From the NCBI RefSeq assembly GCF_051622035.1, contig NC_135365.1, forward strand, positions 9,342,001 through 9,406,000: a stretch of DNA of 64,000 nt, given 5' to 3'. The notes beneath the pieces are model-generated. The model was not told the origin of the DNA and made no database searches. It saw only the letters and a program-made list of their open reading frames with translations. The number at the start of each line of letters is the position of its first letter. The first letter of the stretch is position 1. Both the position numbers and the translations under genes were made by a program. Shown here in pieces: positions 22,900-36,100 of this stretch. The stretch is from Arctopsyche grandis. Taxonomy: Eukaryota > Arthropoda > Insecta > Trichoptera > Hydropsychidae.

Positions 22900-23078
22900 A
22901 GGTCTGACCGCACTATACGGCCGTCAACTGCTGCAGCACGACACAACACGGCAAAGTTGATACAAAAGGCAAGTCTGTCGCGTGACGCGTAGTGCGTTAT
23001 ATCTCATACAATTTTATACAAACAATATTTAGCCGCACGCTGCCGTTCGTGTCGCAGACGCATAGAGCGGTCAGACCT
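22900..23078 (+). mobile_element. TTA-flanked MITE (PIF/Harbinger-like)
   Basis: AGGTCTGACCGC ... GCGGTCAGACCT, 179 bp, with 3-bp TTA duplications at 22897-22899 and 23079-23081. The interior is GC-rich compared with its surroundings. The superfamily is inferred from the 3-bp TTA duplication. Confidence 0.8.
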
Positions 23079-23523
23079 TTAATATATTTTTCTTCAACAT
23101 AAAATTTCAAGAACTTTTAAGAAAAAATAAATTAAGGGTGCATATACCCTTGGGCCGGGCCTGCATATTTACATATGTATGTATGTGAGTAAGAGTCATT
23201 GATATGACATTACATTTACATGCAATTTAGACATTTAATACAAATATGCAAGTTATTTTGGTACAGTCAATTCTCAAATAATGGGTATACTAATATTGAA
23301 TGTATTGATCAAAGTCATGCAAAACATAAATTAAAAGAAAATTATGTTTTTTAAACTTAATATGACGTTAAAAACTAGCTAGTTAGTTAGTTTAATAGTA
23401 GCTTTTGGACCCATGTCAATTCATGGCAACGTCATTTTGGGTATTAGTTGTAGTCGATTGAGAGTTGATTTTAGTACCTATGTATGAACATTGAGCTATG
23501 TTGAAAATATTTTTTACGGGTTT

Positions 23524-23884
23524 GGTGCAAACGATCGACAAGCGCCAGACAGACTGAACCACAGATTAACTGGATGGCTGCTTTAAACGCAATTCTCGAC
23601 TTCACGAATGATAGATTGCACATCAGATGACGAGTAACCTTTCGATGTGCACAGATGCAATTATTAAAATGGTAATTATTAAAATTGAGTTGGATCTTTC
23701 TGGCAAGTTTAATAAGGCAAAATTCGGAACTGAAGTATCAGAAGCACATAACGTATACAGGGTAGGTATGTCGGGACTTCGGGTAGATTTCGCTTAGTGT
23801 AAGTGCGAGCAGTGCGCACGCATAAGGTACACGTGTCGTTAATCTGTGCTTCAGTCTGTCTGGCGCTTGTCGATCGTTTGCACC
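23524..23884. mobile_element. 47-bp inverted-repeat element just downstream of Ndae1 long-form stop
   Basis: GGTGCAAACGATCGACAAGC (23524) pairs with GCTTGTCGATCGTTTGCACC (23865-23884). The arms run 47 bp (23524-23570 / 23838-23884) with one mismatch. No clear target duplication. It could lie in the 3'UTR of the long Ndae1 transcript. Confidence 0.8.
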
Positions 23885-24042
23885 GCATCGATTTTTTACA
23901 CATCACATTGAACAGGGTGGTGGTAGGTATACAACGATGCAACATGAAAGTGCAACATAAAAGTGTTGTGAAAACAGACATAGAGTGCTGGAATGGTGCA
24001 AGACAAACATAATTGCAGGAATTGATTTGTATTGGTCCACAT

Positions 24043-24178
24043 TTAAAATCTTGAATCAGAGGCATTATCTCCCACCTTCACCGTGATTGGAAAATCGTCT
24101 TCTTCCTCTTCGGGCATAGTAGAAAGTCGTTTGTCAACTTCTGATTGTACTTCTTTTGACAGTTTCTTCAGTTTTGAT
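24043..24178 (-). CDS. Ndae1: Ndae1 exon 11: terminal acidic tail of long form
   Basis: Acceptor ATTTTCAG; continues in phase 2 as [44 protein letters not shown] and TAA (24045-24043). Only this frame is open. The acidic end resembles the tails of Na+-coupled bicarbonate transporters that bind cytosolic partners; binding here is inference. Confidence 0.78.
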
Positions 24179-27100
24179 CTGAAAATATATCAATACTTAG
24201 ATTTCATTGATTAACGCACAGTAATTGATCATCAGAAGTTTACTATTTATCATACCCGTTTCCTTTGGGACTCTTTTTCTCGGGCTTTTGCTTGACAACT
24301 TCGAGTTTGTTTGACAAATGGTTTTTGGTATTGCTATGGTTAACTTGTTTCCATATTGCGGTCTTGTTAACTTCCTCTGTTATGTTGATAGATGTAATTG
24401 GAATGTTCATTACATTCCCATTTGCTAACGGGATTTGTAAATTGCCAGGATAGGGTGGCGGGTTACCGCAAGATGGTTCCTTAAGAGAAATAATTTTTAG
24501 GGATATAAACTCACTCAAAACTTAGCAACAGATACATTGCATCATCTTCATATGGCGCTGTGTAGATAATTAACTAATTATATATTAAATGAATTTACAA
24601 ATATTAATTATATCCTTTTAAAAATTTTACACATTTCAAATATTTTAATAAAATTTAATTTGAATAATGTACCTAACGAAATAAATAAATAAAAATATCA
24701 AGGCATTTGATGTTAAGAGTTCCTATATTTTAGTGAATTATTGTAATCAAATATATAATAGCGCTATTTTGTGTGCCTGTGTGCGATAACGATCGCCGTT
24801 TTATAATAGTCGTTTCAATTCGACTTATGTATGTATGTTACAGTTAAAATACTGCCAAAAAAACGTACGAATATAATAACAGATCAACAAAAAACGTCTA
24901 TATATGTATATTTTTTGCTATTAATGTTTCCTCTAGGGCAATAAGTCTCTGAGCATTTAGCGCCAACTATTGAAAATTTATTTAATTAAATAATTAAATG
25001 ATTACTTTCTATTGGTGTTTTATATTGTTTATATGTGGTAGATTTTACCATTTTTTTTTATATTAAACAATATAATCTAAGCCCGCTTTAAAGGTCAAGG
25101 AATTTGACCCTTAAAGCCCTCAACATAAGGCCACCCCCCTCCCCCCAACGTATACAGTCTAAGAGACCCTTTCGTTGGAGAACGAGACAGTTGTTCATGA
25201 ATATCACACAAGAACAACCGCACGTCACTGTTCTAATAAAAAAAAACACACTGTACATAACCAAGTACAAATAAACAACAACGCATGAACACATAAAGCG
25301 CGCATACGTTAGGAAATAATGCCTGAAATGTGCCGTGTGAATGCACGCACACCTCAAGTTAACAGTATGTACATATGTAACACACCTCAAGTAAACAATA
25401 ACATATAAATATTAATATATAAAATAATTTTTCAAATATATTTAAAACCTATTTGAAAAAAATTCGACCGTGTGCGGATTGAACACAGGACCGACACATT
25501 TCTTTTAATTTTTTTTGTATTTAATAACTTAATATGCCAACACCCATGCGATGATATTTCATCAGGTACAACAATAGTAATAATATAATATGTGTAGTAT
25601 TTATTGCTTATACATATAATTCAGCATTAATTGATCAAAAAAATAAATATATATATATACATTAATATATTATATATTCATAAATAAGTTAATTTGTAAA
25701 ATTATGTACATATGAATGTATGTGGAGAGGTTTCATCCCGCATTGAATGTTGAACGGCTGTAGATGATGATATATTTTATATATACATGTTTGTATAAGT
25801 ACATATGTACATTACAATGTTTCAAAGAATAATAATATTTTTATTTGATTATTAAAAATTCCGTGTTAACTTTTTTTTGAAAAAAAAAAAAAATTAATAG
25901 CACTTATAAATACTTATTTTTTTTTTAAATAATAAACGACTTACTATTATACAGTCATAGTGGAAAATGAAAATGGTATTCAAATAAATAAAATACACCG
26001 AAGGTGAAAACATGCTTCCATGCTAAAAGCCAGTGTAAAATTTATTTTAAGTGTGATCAATTTATTAATGATATAAATATAGGATCGATGAAAGCATGAC
26101 AATTCAAAATGAATGTGAAAATCATGTGGAATCAAGCAGAAAAAATAAAGAAAAAAATAAAAATTCAAAATGGTCAACATGAATTTATTATTCTTGGCAC
26201 ATTTCAGATGAAATCATAATAATAATAATTAAAAATGTATTATCAACTTTCTACAGCATGATCTTTAAAGCATTTACAATACATCTGATTGAAAAAATAA
26301 AATATTTGTATGTATAATATTTTTTGCAATACAACAGGTTGTTTTATTCCCATAGATGATTCGGAAAATGCATTTTTTTTTTTAAATATGTGTTTTTAAA
26401 TGAAGTCAGTCGTATGGATACAGTAACAACTATTCCTTAATTAAACGTGTCATCTGGAACTATTTTAAAAAAACATGTTTGTAAAACATTGAACATAGAA
26501 TATTAAAATTTTGCTATAACTAAATAAAATCTTTAGCCTGATTATCAGGCAACACAAACAAATAGGCAATGCAATTGGAAAAAACCAGCCAATCTGCATA
26601 GACTATAAATACATTAAATCATAGATACTAATCAACATTAATCTTCTGGTACATTTCTTTAATGTTTCACTAATAAAATGGAATGCTTTTAGACACAATC
26701 TAATATCATAACTAAGACAATATTCAATATACCTACCTATACATAAATCGTAAATGATTATTTTAAATAAAAGCATTTACAGGCAATTCTATCAAATATT
26801 GCATATTTAATACTTTTAAGGTTGTGGCTATTTGCAGGTACTATATCTGCAAATTATTGGCTATTTGCAGGTACTATATCTGTGAATTATTGGCTATTTG
26901 CAGGTACTATATCTGCGACAGGCGCAAAGCCTTCTGCGCATGCGCGTGAACTGTCACTGTCAGCGTGTTTACTGTTAAAATTTTGTTTTAAACCTCTTAA
27001 AATTTAGTTCGAACTCGTAAAGTGACGTAGAGTAAAAAATATAATCCAAATTAGTTAATATTATTAATTGTTAGAAAATTATTATCATATACATCGTATA

Positions 27101-30100
27101 AATGTAAGAAATTATAATCGGATTATAGAGTTCACGCGCATGCGCAGAAGGCTTTGCGCCTGTCGCAGATATAGTACCTGCAAATAGCCAATAATTCGCA
27201 GATATAGTACCTGTAAATAGCCAATAATTCACAGATATAGTACCTGCAAATAGCCACAACCTACTTTTAAATACAAATTGATATTTAATTGGATACACAT
27301 TTAGTTCTATATAAATTATGAGTTGTGTATTTTAGTTTATCAAATTATGATATACGTTTATAGTCGTGTAAATTCCTATTAAAATGTATAATATTCCAAA
27401 AACCTTCTATCGGCTGAATAATTTACAATATAAGGCATATATGTAAAGGCTCACAGAAAACATCTGAGGAAGGAATGATTGCTATAAAAGTTATGCCGTC
27501 GTTATGTATTTTGTATTTTTTTTATATGCTTTTGAGCAGATATTGGAGTTTGGATTTGAAATGCGAAAATATATCATTTAAATATTCTCTAAACAAAAGT
27601 TTCCAAACACAACAATATTCAATAACAATTAATCTAATAGTAAATTATATAGATAATACATTATCGAAAATTTAATACTCCCGAATCGGACAAATAGGTT
27701 TCGCGTTCATAAATAAATAATAAATGGTGGGTGCAAAATAATATGAAAACTTATAAAAAAGTGTTTGCATTGTTATTATATATTAAATTCGAGCATCGAG
27801 TTTGGGCATAAATTGGTTTATCAGGAAACCTGCAACGTGCTGCTATATTTTGAAGTATATAATATTATTTTTGTATATAATTTACAAAATTGATGTATAA
27901 AATCAATCATACATAATTGACGCATATCACATTTTGTAACAAAATTGTGCAGATTTATGACAAACGATGAATGAAACTGTAACGAGCTGGTTCTTATCAA
28001 ATATACATCTTAATAAATATAATGAAAAACAAATCAAAGCAGATAACTGCTCAATTTCTTACTTCAGCTCATTACAATATGTAAATGTTACAATTACAAC
28101 ATTTATATTAGTAATATTCAATGCTAACAAAGTATAAAATATTGTATCATGCAAATAATACAACTATTGTAAATTTGTGCTACGGACATATGTAAAAAAA
28201 AAACGATATTATTACAGTGCTATTCACAAGTACTGTTTCTATGAAAGGATTATTATTTTATATTATATACATACATTAATATATAATATTTATGCTAAAT
28301 ACTAATAGGTTACGATTACACCTTGTTTTCACGACAAAGTTTGTATAATCATTCGAGCTAAAATCATTTTAGGTATCTAAAATGACTAAATCAACTCTTG
28401 GAACTCTAATAATGGAGTATAGTAATATCACATGTTTCAAACATACCGTGAAAGCACTATAATAAAATAGGAATGTGACTTTTACTTGTTGAAAGCACTG
28501 ACGTACAGTTCATTTGCACATTTTATGCAGCTCTAGTTGTATTATTTGTACGCTGTGTTTACGTCAATACGCGGTAGTCTGTCAATTGGTACCTACTCGC
28601 ACACACGTGTACAAAATCTTTTTTTTATCGTGCAAATAAACTGTAATTACGTGTGATGGAAATAAAAGGGTGATTCTAAACGATTCAATACATGTGCATT
28701 TTACAGTAATATCAAAATAATACAATTTTCATGACTGCTACTGTTTGCGTTCGTAATAGCTTAAAACGATTATAAAAATTAAAAAAGAAATACTAAAATG
28801 GCGATTAAAGAATGACGAATGTTGATGATTTTCATTTTCGCTTAAAGTAGCCAAGCAATCTGCCTTTCCAGCCCACCTCAACATCATCCAAATGTCTCAT
28901 GTCTTCTTCGTTCCTCTTTGTCATTTCAGGCATCACGTCGTCTAATATCTTCAGTTCTCTTCTCGTGAATAGGCAATCGAGGGATTTCCGAATACCTATC
29001 ATGACTACGAGCATCAGCGGGAAGAGAATCGACGTCGAAGAGAACGATTTTATCACCCACAAGCAAATCAAACAACCTAATTGTATCAAAGTGAACATGT
29101 GTACTCGCTTGATGGGCACCTAAAAAAAATTTGATGAAGAATTATTTTTTAATTTAGAATTTAATATCAAAACGAGACTGACAAATTTCAGAACGCCGTC
29201 TAACCAGCTTGGATAGGATAAAAGTACGATACAACCATAGATATAGAATAACCCTAGATAAGCCATTACGTACGCTTTTGGTCGAAGATCTTGTCGTCAC
29301 TAGCTGAGGGGTGCGGGGGGTTTAACTAGCGGGGAAGTGGTGAAAAAAAAGGTCGACGCAACGATCGTCAGTGGTCAGCAACCAGTTTATGTACATATGT
29401 ACATGCACTGAAGTTTTATTTTATTTATAACTTTATTTTATTGGACACTCCGCGTGACAGTAAACCAAACTAATAAGGCCATATTAAGAAAAAAATATTT
29501 AGCTATACACACTATATTAAACTACAAATGTATGTTACTATAATAAAACCATCATTAACTATTACAATATTTAAATATTAGTAACTTCCACAAGGATCAA
29601 TTTGAAAGCTGACACTTTAATGTTTAGTTCATTGTTTGTAGTTTTACACTTAATGTCGATTTCTGAATTTCCTTCAGTGCCAACAAGATATACGTGTGCA
29701 TTTAGAGACATCTGTGGCAGAGGTTGTCGACCGCTGTTCAATCACTGCATACAAAACTACATACATCGCGCCGATATTTCATTATATGTTAAAATACTAC
29801 TACAATTGAAGACATTATATATTAATTCTTACATATGATATGTGATGCCATCCGCCTTTTTATGTTTTCTTGAGTAATTGTAACATAATTTCAATCGACC
29901 TTCCTACTTAAAAGCTAACTAGCTACTGAGAGTTGGACCATGCACTACTTGGTTTGTGCATGGTCCAACAGGGTGACCGGCTTAGAGCGTAAGGGCGCAT
30001 CTATGGTTATTCTATATCTATGGATACAACGAATCATCCCAACTAAGAAACGCAATATGAAAGCGTTAAGAAATATGCCAATCGTACTACTTTGAATGTT

Positions 30101-33100
30101 TTTGATCATACTTGTCTGAGGAACATGTAATCCGGTTGATACTTTTGAGGCATGAACATGATCATAATTCTATCAAAGAACTGCAATCCTTTTAGCGATG
30201 CTGCTCCCATGTACAAAAATACTCCAAAGAGCACAGGCATTGGAATGTGTTTAAGCATTGGTGTCAGCAATACCGACGATCCAATCATGAGGAATATTAA
30301 AATATGGGTGACTCTTTGTTCTCTAACACCCAAAAATTGTGGTTTTTCTCCCGGTGCGGCACATTCTGACTCCAGCTTCAGAGAGTTTACATGGTTGATG
30401 GAGAGTACAGTCGCAGCTACGAACCATGGCAGTCCCATAGCAGAGCAGATCAAGATCAAAATTAACAATATGAATAGATCCAAGTGGTATCCACAGCCCT
30501 TCTTCAACTTGTTCTCTTTTCTGTTGACGATGACAGCAGTTATCTGTTGATCCATGAATATGAGTATGGTGCCTAGCAGTGCTGGAAGAATTGCTACAAT
30601 TGCAGACCAAACGGGGTTTCTGTTGAATGGATATATAACCCAGCCTCGACTGGGCAGGGTGGGTTTGAATTCACCCGGAACTTCTAATTTGGGGGTATTA
30701 ATTCCGACCTTGTAATCGAGGTAAGTCATCGACAGAATTGCAATGATTACTGAAAAGTCGCTTACGATTTGTCGTACCTGAAAATATATGTATTTGCAAT
30801 TAATTCAATTAATTCGTTATATATGTAGTACATTTGAAAATATTCATTTAGCTTACCTTTGAGGGGAAAAAGAGAGCATTTTTAAAGTCTTTCAATGTGG
30901 TTGAAAGTATAAATGTTCCTAAGAAAAGTATAGTAGACATTAAAAATACATCAGGTACATAATGTGGAGTATCACAGCCATCTCCGATTAACGTTCCATT
31001 ATAAATCTAAAAACAGTTTTTTCTTAATGTCATAGCCAATGTAGAACAAACAATATTATTCTGCATATGTTAAATATTAAGTTGCCGCATAATTTATATA
31101 ATTTTTGTACATTGAAATTGTTTTTAAAATTTAATAAAGCAAATCTTATCTTCATATATTAGTAAATACAACCCTAATCTACATATATTGCATTATAAAT
31201 CAGGTGAACTTTACTAACACCAGTTAAAATGGTAAATTTCGTTTATATGTACATATATGATATCCGGTGACTTTCAAGCTTTATAAAATATTAGAAAATG
31301 TTATTTAAATAGACATTATGTTCTCCTAGAACTATTTTGTGTCCAACCTATAAATTTTAAAAGTAAAAAAATAAAATTGATCTGCTTTCATGAAGATATA
31401 ACTGAAAATAATGTGGATAGTAGTATTTTTGAAATGGTTGTGGGTCTGTATATTAATAGAAGTCCTTAAAAAGGTATTTTTGGACATGCTAAAAATTGCA
31501 CCCTTATGAAAGTATACATGTTACAGCCCGTGTGTACGTTTCGTCGGTTCATGAATATACGAGTTTGTTCACACACGAACCAATCTAGCCAGTTATAGTG
31601 TACACAAAAGAAAAAAAATTGAAAAAACGGAATAGTTTGTTCATGCACAAACTATTAGGCGTAAGTTTAAATATTGTCAATCATTTGTCCCATCCTTTAT
31701 GTATGTATTGCAATACTTTTAATATTAGCGGAAGCGGGAATTTTAGTAACGTTATAATTTGGTTTCCATAGGATCTTCTTTTGAAATACTTGGCGTTTTG
31801 ACAGCTAAATCTTTCAAGCGACACCTGGTGTCTATTTGAAGATAGCTTTTGACTGTTAGCACTTAAACTAAAACCAATAGTTCGTGTATGAATAAACTAG
31901 TATGTTCATGCACAAAGCGAAGTGAACACTGAGACTATATTGTAACATATATTTGAACTTTTGCGACAACTTTATATTCATACATTTTATCTATATATTT
32001 GAAATTAAACATCGTATTTAGATAAAATTACCTTACAAGACTCCTTATCCAAATCAGTCCAATTAAACTCATCTCTGACAGTGGAATAATTGGTAGGTGA
32101 ACAGAAACAGTCGTAGTTAAGATCAATATTTGGATGTGTATTCACAGGGAAATTCTTCCCAATAACAATTACATTTTCCACAGCCTGAAAAAATCACATT
32201 GACTTGAAATAAAGTCTTAAGCTGAAGCTCAACAAATATTAAGTTGAAGAAACGTAAAATGTACCTTATAAATGAATATGAAAGCGATTAATGTTGCAAA
32301 ATTTTCTTCAGTAAATCTGGTAATGTAGCATACGAGTGCACTCGCATCTATAGCTACTAGTATTAGCAAAATGATTCCGATCCAAATGCCTATCCAGAGT
32401 CTGAACGACATATAATCCCAGTCGACTTTCTTGCAAAACTCGTACACTATTGTTTCGAACACTAGCACGGGTCCGGTGGACCCTAAAATAGTCAAAGGCT
32501 GTCCAGAGAAGAACCCATATCCCATTCCGCAAACAAAGCCAGACACGAGTGATTCCATGGCGGCCATGTTTTTGCCAGTGGCTTCACCCAAAAGTCCTCC
32601 AAATGTGATGATTGGCGATAAGCAGGCAAAATAAAGGAATATCCAAGATGCTATGCACTGCAAAGCAAGAGCGTCCTTGAAATCAGACCAGTAAAATGGT
32701 ACTTTCCTTTTTACGTCGTTTATTAGACCACCGAAGAGCCTTCCACTTCTTGACAAACCAGACTCTTCTCTTTGTTTTTGCTCTTCTTCTTCTTCGTCTT
32801 CTTCTTCTTTGTACTTCTCTTTCTTTTCTTGAGGTCTTTTTCGAGTGTCTTGAGATGGAATGGCAGCTGGTGGTTCAATGCGTATCGCAGGATCCCATTC
32901 GCCTGGTGGCAGAACAGTCACAGCATCCAAAAATTCATCCACTCCAGCCAACAAATGATCTCTTTTGCGAGCCCTGTACGCTACTTCGTGGAATACTTCA
33001 TCGGACATGAGCGTAGCCATGGCTCTTCCTATTTCGTGGAAGCTGGAGTTATTGGACGTCGGTCCTAGTAAGACGAAGATAAACCTGGTCGGAACTGGTA

Positions 33101-36100
33101 CTTCTGTCAAACCACCCATGACGGTGGCCGTGTTGAGTCTGATGAAGGCAGACAGGGTCTTCTCCAAGAAGTCGACTTCTCCGACTAAAATGTTGGAGGC
33201 TTCAGCTCCCGGGGGGATTTTTCTCATGAAGTGGGTGTTGCTACGATGATTCGCATCTCCATTCGGAATATCTCCAGCACTATTTATCCGATGCATTGAA
33301 ACAGCACTAGAGCTTTTCGTCATACCTTCTTCATTTCCTATAAATTAAAGCGTTAAATCAAAATATATTCCAAATCAAATATCAAATTCTATATACCAGA
33401 ATTTTCCCACTGCCATAAAAGTAATAAGGCGGAGATCACAGTAATTGCCAGGTCTACATGGATTTTAAAGATAAAAAAAACATTGGTGTAATTTTATCAT
33501 CAAATGCATTGTCTTAGTTCACTGGTTACATTTTTTTTAGTTTTGGTGCAAATTTATTATGCAAAGTGTTGAATCAATAATTGAATCAAAAGGAAAGCCT
33601 AAATATTTGTAATATTGGGAAGATTCAGCATTGCTAACTAATATTACAATAATTGGTCCTTTATTGGAAAGTTTCAAACTTTAATTAGAATTGAATATAT
33701 GTACATAAAAGATGAATGTGGAATTGTAATTATTCGAACTCATCTGTAATTTGGAACTTTGGCTAAATTTGGAAAGTAATTCGTAGTTCATTTACAAAAT
33801 GTCATTAGCTATCATCAAGCCCTTCTCTGTAACTCGATTGTAATTAGAGAATGTGTAAGAGAAAAGTCGTTCCACAAATAAAAAAGGTTTTGAAGTTCTG
33901 AATTTTAAACTCCAAGTGGCTAATTACTTCAGCAAATACCGGCCAACTACTGTGACATTTCCCTTAAATTGCGCGTATTATTTAATTAAAAATCAAGTCA
34001 ATGAGGCAGTAATCAAATCATGCTAATGGGAATAAAATAAAAATAGACTAACTAACAGAAGAAAAAAAAAATGAAGCAAAACATTACACAGAAAATACAA
34101 TGGGATCGGTGAATAAAGGTTCTACATACGAAAGCGACGATGAAACAAGCGATCTGATCCAGACATGCATTAAAATTCAAAACACCCACGATTGAAATGA
34201 AAAATGTAACATATTCTGGAACAACGAAACAGCAAAAGTATGAAATAAAGGCGGATTTACCCGCTCCAGGGATGGAAAGGTAGCGACCAAAGTCTCCATG
34301 TTTTAGAGCACCGGCGTTCGACGGAGCCTGTTGACTGTTTTCGTCCACTGCAATCACGGAGTATCCAAAAGTGGATCAATTATACGTCTAACTTGGCTCA
34401 ATTACAAATCAACAACGAAAAATTCAGAGTGACGTCGAAATTTTCATGCAAAAGGAGGATATTCTACATTACACACTCACACACGCGCACACACACACAC
34501 GCAGTAGAAAAATATTCATGTGCAAATCGAGATTAGAGGCATTATACCTAATTATAATAGAATATGTACTTTGACTGGTCTAATATGATAATACAATGCT
34601 TATTGAAAAGACTAAAAACAAAATTTGATATTTATTCCAAGTACATAAATCAGAAATGTCTATTATATTGTAGGTATTTGTATAGAAATGCGTATTCATA
34701 TTCAGTTTTATATTGAATTTTTAAAATACAAACGTACATAGTTCAAATTTAATATTTTGTTTCAAAAAGAAGAATAAAATATTTTGACAACAAGTAAAGC
34801 AAACGTTACAATATGCCATAAGAAGAGTGTTAATATATATGTATAATATAATAATTTTGACATCACATTTATGCCATTGTCATATTGCGTTGAAATTTAT
34901 CCTGTTATTAAATATTATTTATTTGTTAAATCAATTGACACATTTACAGCACTTTTTTTTATCATAGAGATGGAATTTAGATCGTTTATATGTAAATTGT
35001 AAGAGATTAATATGGAAATTAGTATGAAAACATAAAAGTCTTCAATGCTCATTAAAATATCTTGTAATTAAGCTTCAGAAAGGTATGAAGTTAAGAATAA
35101 TGTTTACTTAAGTAAGGTTGCCACGCGTCTCTTATTTAAAACGTTGAAAAAGCTAAAATGTTAAAAAAAATAGTTTGAGGCCCATTTTGTACGTATATAA
35201 TAAATTATAATTTATTGAATAGAAGTAAAAATAAAACATTTAAAAATGATGTATTGTTTTTGAAAAAAATTTTGCTTGCAGTGCATTTTAATTGTAAAAA
35301 AACATTTTTGGTTATTAAGAAAAATAAAAAAACGTAAATATATAAATTGACCTTCAATTTGGAGAAAAATTTACTGGCGGAGCATTTAAAAAAAAATCAA
35401 TATATGTACATATGTATATGTATGTAGCTCAGTCAGTGGCGTAACTACTATGACGCAGGGTATGCGGTACATGTGAGCCCTTGGGGTCGGGAAGGCTCTC
35501 GGAAGGATTTTCAAATATTAATGGAAAGGTAATCAGACTATTTCGCACACTGCGAAATATCTGGCACTCAAGTTCTCGTCAGTATGATTGTTTGAGTGGT
35601 AAATCTCGATGGATGAAATTTTTGGGTACCAGATGTTTTGTGATTGAGATTTTAGTAATGTGTGCGAGATCGCCTTGTGCGGAATAACAACCAAATCGTT
35701 TAATATATATAGAAAAATCCATTTAAACTAACTGAACACAGTCAAAAGTATATATGTACATATATCAAATTCAGACTTGGTAAACTTGTAATATTAACAT
35801 GAATGAGTTCAAGAAATGTCTTTAAAAGATGCAATTGCAGAATTTGGACATATAAAATTTGAAAATTTGTTTCATTGAAAAAAAGGGTAACATTTTGATA
35901 AAATTTGCATGTGGGTCAAATTTTTGTAGTTAAACCTTGAGCCCAGTGGTTAGCGTACATTGCTAACGACTGAGAGGTCTCAAGTTTGAGACCTGGTTTG
36001 ACCTCGAATGAAATGAATCGTACGCTGTATGATTCAAAGTACATATTTCTGTGGTACTGATGGTCAGATTTAATTTAATTTCAGTGTTGAAATGGTTCCT

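Larger units (their letters stand above)
21855..23163 (+). mobile_element. DNA transposon remnant, CAGGGCCGGCTCAAAGG ends, with nested elements
   Basis: Left end CAGGGCCGGCTCAAAGG, right end CTTGGGCCGGGCCTG: an imperfect terminal inverted repeat of the kind common in hAT-related elements. The left 370 bp match 14111-14480. A TTAA MITE (22515-22714) and a TTA-flanked MITE (22900-23078) are inserted. No transposase frame remains. Confidence 0.7.

Noticed and set aside
24479..24518. Possible separate gene start ([12 protein letters not shown]) upstream of 24479
   Set aside because: The upstream part is intronic. The acceptor at 24480 and the SLC4-like tail sequence make this an internal exon of Ndae1 instead.
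26822..27298. Peptide repeats WLFAGTIS on both strands
   Set aside because: They come from the subterminal DNA repeats of the MITE read in frame; the symmetry is that of the DNA, not of a protein.
32696..33249. Plus-strand frames opposite Ndae1 exon 5
   Set aside because: Antisense shadows of a strongly conserved coding exon.
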